A DNA stretch of 10,961 nucleotides from Victivallales bacterium (GTDB lineage: Bacteria; Verrucomicrobiota; Lentisphaeria; Oligosphaerales; Oligosphaeraceae). Position numbers and translations under genes: made by a program. Location of the stretch: assembly GCA_017615955.1 (NCBI GenBank), contig JAFZZD010000388.1:1-10961 (forward strand), given 5' to 3'. Below are positions 7,616 through 10,961 of this stretch, in pieces. How positions within the stretch are numbered: position 1 is the first letter of the stretch; each line of letters opens with the position of its first letter. The notes beneath the pieces are model-generated. The model had not been told where the DNA came from and made no database searches. It saw only the letters and a list, made by a program, of their open reading frames with translations.

Positions 7616-8716
7616 TTATAGTTTTCCAATACGACGCAAAGTTGCGAGAACGTCTTCCTGGACGTCTGTACGTTTGCTTACGGCCTTCTTGGCCTCGTCC
7701 TCCATATTAACTGCAAGCTTTGGCATAGGAACATACTGGTCCAGGGACTTCTTCACTTTCACCTGCGCGTGATGCTCGCTTATTCTGTTGAAGTCCTCCA
7801 GCAATTCATCGGGCTTGCGCGAATACAGCAGCGAGACTGTGATGAACGGTTTTTTCAATGATGGATTCTCTATTACGCTGTATATGGGAGTCACGTCCTT
7901 GCTGTTGAAATAGCGAAGCACACTGTAGAAGATAGTGGGGTCGCTGCCCTGGGGTATCTCCAGCAGGAACATAGCCTCGATGGCATTGTCTGGCTCAAGA
8001 AGCAATGTGTTCATGTTTGCGTCCAGTTGAGCCTCGAAGTCCTTTGATGGCTCGTAGTCAAAGCTGGTGAAATAGTTGAAATAGGGTTTTGAAATGTAAA
8101 GCGCAAAGTCCTCATGGTCGATATGCCCGTCCCTAAGGCGGTACATTTCATTCTTGTCTGGTATTGCAAGAAAAACCTTGAGGGAATCTATCAGCATTGT
8201 GTTGAACACATCCTCCGCTATTTCCTTTTCGAACTTGTCTTTGTTGCTGAAAAGCACTATGTTTCCTGTGTTTCCGCTGTCGATTGCCTCTGTAAGCGGA
8301 CCTGTAAGGAAATCGATGGTATTGTCCACGAATTCCGATGATTCCAGCCCTGCGTATGGAAGCACGATGCCGAAGAATGTCTTGTCCGCTGTGCTGATGT
8401 TCTCCGCCTTCGCAAGGTCATTGAGTATCCCGGAGGTTATACCATTTCCTGTTCCGCCACCCGTGGAGCTGAACACCTTGTTGCCGCGTATGGCTGCCTG
8501 AAGCTCTCTCTTGATTGATTCGTATGCATCATGCCCGATTTCGGGGTTTTTCCTGGAGCCTCGGAACTGGCCATGCTCCGCCCTTACGGTGGCCAATATT
8601 CTCTCCGAGCCTCCCTGGACCTTGTTAAGCTCCACCTGGGACACGTTCACCAGTACTGCTTCATTGTCCAGTTCCACGGCTAATTTGCAGCCTGCACCGC
8701 CGATGCCAATTGTCAT
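7616..8716 (-). CDS. Tubulin/FtsZ-superfamily GTPase, TubZ-like by context
   Basis: This 366-residue protein is a tubulin-fold GTPase by motif order. It starts directly at the first strand with IGIGGAGCKLA (T1 loop, residues 3-13). Then come VLVNVSQVEL (like FtsZ FIAVNTDAQAL), RKNPEIGHDA (55-64, like the FtsZ T3 loop GANPExGxxA), and the tubulin signature GGGTGNG at 86-92. The T7 catalytic loop seems to be GHIDHEDF (197-204), aligning with FtsZ GxNxDFAD; the Asn is replaced but acidic residues remain. A basic/acidic tail (310-366) ends in TLRRIGKL. It is shorter than plasmid TubZ (about 480) and lacks the usual FtsZ N-terminal leader. It is probably not the cell-division FtsZ: conserved blocks are weak and there is no division-cluster neighbour. 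GGAG lies eight bases before the ATG. The four-base overlap with the winged-helix gene mirrors the TubR-TubZ arrangement of type III partition loci. FtsZ-like families tied to membrane remodelling are the alternative. Confidence 0.88.
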   Translation of the reverse strand: MTIGIGGAGCKLAVELDNEAVLVNVSQVELNKVQGGSERILATVRAEHGQFRGSRKNPEIGHDAYESIKRELQAAIRGNKVFSSTGGGTGNGITSGILNDLAKAENISTADKTFFGIVLPYAGLESSEFVDNTIDFLTGPLTEAIDSGNTGNIVLFSNKDKFEKEIAEDVFNTMLIDSLKVFLAIPDKNEMYRLRDGHIDHEDFALYISKPYFNYFTSFDYEPSKDFEAQLDANMNTLLLEPDNAIEAMFLLEIPQGSDPTIFYSVLRYFNSKDVTPIYSVIENPSLKKPFITVSLLYSRKPDELLEDFNRISEHHAQVKVKKSLDQYVPMPKLAVNMEDEAKKAVSKRTDVQEDVLATLRRIGKL

Positions 8717-9072
8717 TGCAAGTTCTCCAGATATGCCGATGCCTGTGGCTTGAACAGGTTTCTCTTGACCATCATCTCAAGCGCCCGGGCACCATAGCGG
8801 GTTATGTATATGTTCTTTCTATTATGCTCGTCCCTAATGTCAATGAAACACAGTGTGGAAAGTGCAAAGACGGATGAGACTGCGGTCTGCTTTGTTCGTG
8901 TCAGCCCTGCCTGCTTCATGTCGTCAAAGGCATTGGTTATGTTGTATTTGTAGCCTCGCCCTTCGCTCTGCGTAGCCCAATACAGGATCATGAAATGACT
9001 TTCCTGAAGCCGCAGCACCTGTTCCTCAAACAGAGGTCCAAGTTCATCTACCATGGCGACGTTCTTCTTCAT
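8713..9072 (-). CDS. Small winged-helix DNA-binding protein, TubR-like by context
   Basis: This 119-residue protein is predicted from its pattern to be a winged helix-turn-helix. A long N-terminal helix (about residues 8-34) leads into helices NAFDDMKQAG and RTKQTAVSSVFALSTL, the latter being the likely recognition helix. A beta hairpin wing (FIDIRDEHNRKNIYIT) and a C-terminal helix starting YGARALEMM follow, as in MarR/PadR-type and TubR folds. It has no effector domain and is about the size of TubR (around 100 residues), the adaptor that binds centromere repeats and hooks them to TubZ. Its TGA overlaps the GTPase ATG (ATGA), so the two are translationally coupled. It is the first gene of the minus-strand operon and likely binds the palindromic AT-rich region upstream, as autoregulator or partition adaptor. 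I see no good Shine-Dalgarno before the ATG. A plain transcriptional regulator remains possible. Confidence 0.7.
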   Translation of the reverse strand: MKKNVAMVDELGPLFEEQVLRLQESHFMILYWATQSEGRGYKYNITNAFDDMKQAGLTRTKQTAVSSVFALSTLCFIDIRDEHNRKNIYITRYGARALEMMVKRNLFKPQASAYLENLQ

Positions 9073-9111
9073 TTGTGTTTCTGCTTGTCTGCGTACGCGT
9101 GTTTCATATTA

Positions 9112-9120
9112 ATTATAACA
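9112..9120 (-). promoter_or_regulatory. Candidate extended -10 promoter of the minus-strand operon
   Basis: Read on the minus strand, TGTTATAAT (9120 down to 9112) is a perfect -10 hexamer with the extended TGn element. A weak -35, TTATCT, lies 16 bases further upstream. Transcription would start near 9105 and give a leader of about 33 bases before the winged-helix ATG at 9072. Five closely packed genes down to 4564 could be read from it. Confidence 0.5.
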
Positions 9121-9202
9121 AAAGTTTGCCGTAAGATAACCCAATCGCCGCATTTTGCAAATTCCCTTGGGCTTCTACTCCTCCTATATTGGTATTATTA
9201 AA

Positions 9203-9254
9203 CTATACTATACTACACTATAATGCATTATATTAAATTATAATTTAGTGTAGT
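9203..9254. promoter_or_regulatory. Nested palindromes and 5-bp tandem repeats, candidate operator or centromere-like site
   Basis: Four tandem 5-bp units run CTATA, CTATA, CTACA, CTATA (9203-9222). Overlapping them, ACTACACTA (9212-9220) pairs with TAGTGTAGT (9246-9254) as a perfect 9-bp inverted repeat. Between the arms lie two further perfect palindromes: TAATGCATTA (9221-9230) and TAAATTATAATTTA (9234-9247). Such stacked symmetry upstream of a small winged-helix gene fits a dimeric regulator's operator or a short TubR-type centromere. It could also be just AT-rich promoter DNA, because TATAAT occurs on both strands here. Confidence 0.55.
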
Positions 9255-9437
9255 AATTGCTTTGGGATGGGAGGGCAGGAGCAAAATGGGCAATAGCATA
9301 TTTAGTTGAAAATAAGAAATATAGATGAAATTATAAAATACGATACAAGAAAATCATAATGATTACGTTATATAAGAGATTGAGAATGTAAGTAATACAA
9401 AAAAGATAAAATAGTGCAATAGATAGGAAAGCATAAG

Positions 9438-10883
9438 ATGGAAAATCTAGTAGAAAAATACAGAATATACAGGTATGTGGCGAAAATAGCCTGCGAGAGA
9501 AAAGAAAGGGAATTGGATACAGTGATGGAAAAGACGGAATGGGACTTTGACTTCAACGAAAGATTTCTCCAGACGATATGGAATGAACAAAAGTTGGAAG
9601 GGGAATTAACAACTGAAGATGGAAGTAGTATAAGGGTACTGTCGAACGGGATATGGAACAATGGTGCAGGACCGGACTTCCATAATGCATCGATTTTAAT
9701 AAACGGAAAATTATGCAGTGGTGATGTGGAGATACATAAACGAAGAAGTGACTGGTACAGGCATGGGCATGAGGGGGATGAACGATATGGAAATGTGATA
9801 ATGCATGTGGTGTGGGAGAATGACATGCCGCAGTTGGATGGAAGGATGCCAATCCTTGTGATAAGCAAATATGTGGACGAGGACTGGAGGAGGCTGCTAT
9901 GGGAACTGGAGGAATCAAGATATTCATACGCTGACAAAATTGGAAAAGGGGAATGCGCGTTGAGGTGGGCGATGACAGAGGATAGTAAGGTAAGGAGACT
10001 GTTGGAAGCAGCGGGTCTAGCCAGATATGGTTCTAAAGTCAGCAACATAAGGCGTGAAATAGAAAAGAAAGGGGAGGAGAGGGCGCTACTGGAGGGGATT
10101 TTTGATGTATTGGGATACAAGAACAACAGGAAACAATTTCATATAATTGCAGAGTCATTGGATATTGGGGTACTGCAGTCAAGTGAAATAGGGAATCTGG
10201 AGAAGGAAGCATTGATATTTGGAACAGCAAATATGATTCCAGACACTACTAGATGCAGGATGGATGAGCAAATGGCCGAATATGTAGATTCTTTATGGGA
10301 TGCTTGGTGGAGGATAGGGCAGAGGAGAAAACTTGATATTGAATGGGACAACACGGAAAGCAGGCCATATAACAGGCCATGGAGGCGTCTTGCAGCAGGA
10401 ATTGAGTTATTGAAAATAACAGATTGGACGCCATCGGCATGGGTTAGAAGTCTAGCGGCAAATTGTAGTTCGACACAGGAATTGCTGAAAAAAATAAATG
10501 CATTGAACAACAAGGATACAATCTTCAGGAATTATACAAGTTTTGAGAGCATTATCAAACCTGGAGCTGATTTGCTGGGAAGGGAAAGGATTGCAGAATT
10601 GGCGTGCAACATAGTGCTGCCATTCATCACGGCAATTGGCGAGATTGAGGGAAACGAGAAATATGTGGATTTGGGAAAAAGGACATATATGTCAATGTTG
10701 CCAAGATCGGGAAACAGGTTGACCAAGGAGGCGAGCGCAAGGTTTATGACGCCACCTAGCAGAATCAAGGACCTTGTGAAAAGCACATGCCAGCAACAGG
10801 GGTTGCTGGACATTTACAAGAACTTCTGCCTTGCACTGGACAATAATTGCGCATTGTGTCCATTTTCGGGTAATAATGAATAG
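9438..10883 (+). CDS. DUF2851 family protein
   Basis: This 481-residue protein of unknown function is recognised by the DUF2851 blocks: FLQTIWNEQ (43-51), a TTEDG block (58-62), NNGAGPDFHNA (74-84), GDVEIHKRRSDWYRHGH (95-111) and NVIMHVV (119-125). The C-terminus carries four cysteines, Cys451, Cys464, Cys471 and Cys474 (C-x12-C-x6-C-x2-C), which could hold a metal or an Fe-S cluster. There is no signal peptide or membrane helix. The GPDF...EIH pattern resembles the PD-(D/E)xK nuclease core, but with His in place of Lys; this is my speculation. AGGA lies nine bases before the ATG. Codon use differs from the other genes: AGA/AGG arginine and ATA isoleucine are frequent, and the coding strand is strongly purine-rich. 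This suggests transfer or a different expression class. The stop codon touches the right inverted-repeat arm. Confidence 0.85.
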   Translation: MENLVEKYRIYRYVAKIACERKERELDTVMEKTEWDFDFNERFLQTIWNEQKLEGELTTEDGSSIRVLSNGIWNNGAGPDFHNASILINGKLCSGDVEIHKRRSDWYRHGHEGDERYGNVIMHVVWENDMPQLDGRMPILVISKYVDEDWRRLLWELEESRYSYADKIGKGECALRWAMTEDSKVRRLLEAAGLARYGSKVSNIRREIEKKGEERALLEGIFDVLGYKNNRKQFHIIAESLDIGVLQSSEIGNLEKEALIFGTANMIPDTTRCRMDEQMAEYVDSLWDAWWRIGQRRKLDIEWDNTESRPYNRPWRRLAAGIELLKITDWTPSAWVRSLAANCSSTQELLKKINALNNKDTIFRNYTSFESIIKPGADLLGRERIAELACNIVLPFITAIGEIEGNEKYVDLGKRTYMSMLPRSGNRLTKEASARFMTPPSRIKDLVKSTCQQQGLLDIYKNFCLALDNNCALCPFSGNNE

Positions 10884-10961
10884 GCTATGTTCCCCATGAG
10901 GGTAGGTAAATGGAAGCCGCGAAGCGGCTAGTGCCCGCAGGGCACGACCATGCGTAACCCC
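10881..10961 (-). repeat. Right arm of the inverted repeat with two tandem perfect hairpins
   Basis: 10881-10932 is the reverse-complement partner of 1-51, starting at the DUF2851 stop codon. It contains AGCCGC (10915-10920) with GCGGCT (10924-10929) around GAA. Directly beyond the shared part is a second perfect hairpin, GTGCCC (10931-10936) with GGGCAC (10940-10945) around GCA. The window then ends in GACCATGCGTAACCCC. There is no T-tract, so this is not an intrinsic terminator, although the hairpins could protect the 3' end of the DUF2851 mRNA. Confidence 0.75.

Larger units (their letters stand above)
9073..9437. other. AT-rich divergent intergenic region
   Basis: These 365 bases separate the minus-strand operon from the plus-strand DUF2851 gene. 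They contain no ORF or RNA gene that I can support. They hold the extended -10 promoter at 9112-9120, the nested palindromes at 9203-9254, and two plus-strand TATAAT matches (9219-9224 and 9239-9244). A small perfect palindrome, ATCAT-A-ATGAT, lies at 9353-9363. The last 180 bases before 9438 are very A-rich. The DUF2851 ribosome binding site, AGGA, is at 9425-9428. Confidence 0.7.

Noticed and set aside
7616..8716. Calling the tubulin-like gene ftsZ
   Set aside because: Only the nucleotide-binding loops match well. The T7 region, N-terminus and C-terminal tail differ, and there is no division gene cluster, so a gene symbol is not justified.
9203..9254. CRISPR array or phage attachment site
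   Set aside because: The units are 5 bp with no spacers, and there is no integrase, cas gene or tRNA nearby.
9368..10126. 252-codon open frame on the minus strand opposite the DUF2851 gene
   Set aside because: It is antisense to a recognised protein family, and its product is a low-complexity Ser/Leu/Pro-rich sequence, as expected opposite purine-rich coding DNA.
10915..10945. Tandem hairpins as an intrinsic terminator for the DUF2851 gene
   Set aside because: No run of T follows either hairpin; they belong to the repeat element.

Overview
The window reads as chromosomal DNA of a Gram-negative bacterium. Evidence for this is an intact lipid A disaccharide synthase gene (lpxB) and a biotin-dependent Na+-translocating decarboxylase, a pump typical of anaerobic or fermentative bacteria that use a sodium motive force. 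Most genes have moderately high GC, C/G-ending codons and AAGGA(G)-type ribosome binding sites. A Lentisphaerota/Kiritimatiellota-like or other PVC-group member is my guess from overall impression only; no marker gene here fixes the taxonomy.

Layout. (1) Positions 1-51 and 10881-10932 carry the two arms of an imperfect inverted repeat (about 85% identical by hand alignment), each with a perfect AGCCGC/GCGGCT hairpin. (2) Positions 211-4065, plus strand: a three-gene operon oadG - oadA - oadB (gamma, alpha plus biotin carrier, beta) for a Na+ pump. It ends in a strong intrinsic terminator at 4076-4104. OadA seems to be a fusion that keeps an internal Shine-Dalgarno site and ATG in front of its biotin-carrier part. 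OadB has an unusual N-terminal signal peptide plus about 165 extracytoplasmic residues. (3) Positions 4108-4542, plus: a small membrane-anchored protein with a thioredoxin-like C-terminal half and no CXXC motif. Its ATG sits right behind the terminator. (4) Positions 4564-9072, minus strand: five tightly packed genes that look like one operon, in transcription order winged-helix protein, tubulin/FtsZ-like GTPase, Ser/Thr protein kinase, lpxB, and a YycJ/WalJ-type metallo-beta-lactamase-fold nuclease. Junctions are 4-base overlaps or 14-15 base gaps. (5) Positions 9073-9437: an AT-rich divergent intergenic region with 5-bp tandem repeats and nested palindromes. (6) Positions 9438-10883, plus: a DUF2851-family gene that is richer in A+T and purines than its neighbours, ending at the right inverted-repeat arm.

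The most notable content is the winged-helix / tubulin-like GTPase / kinase trio. The first two genes resemble TubR and TubZ of type III (tubulin-based) DNA partition systems in size, order and fold. The nested palindromes upstream are a natural candidate binding site. A cytosolic Ser/Thr kinase directly downstream suggests phospho-control of the filament system. The trio is not on an obvious plasmid or phage here but precedes outer-membrane and DNA-repair housekeeping genes, so it may be a chromosomal cytoskeletal or envelope module instead of a plasmid partition system. Function is inferred, not shown.
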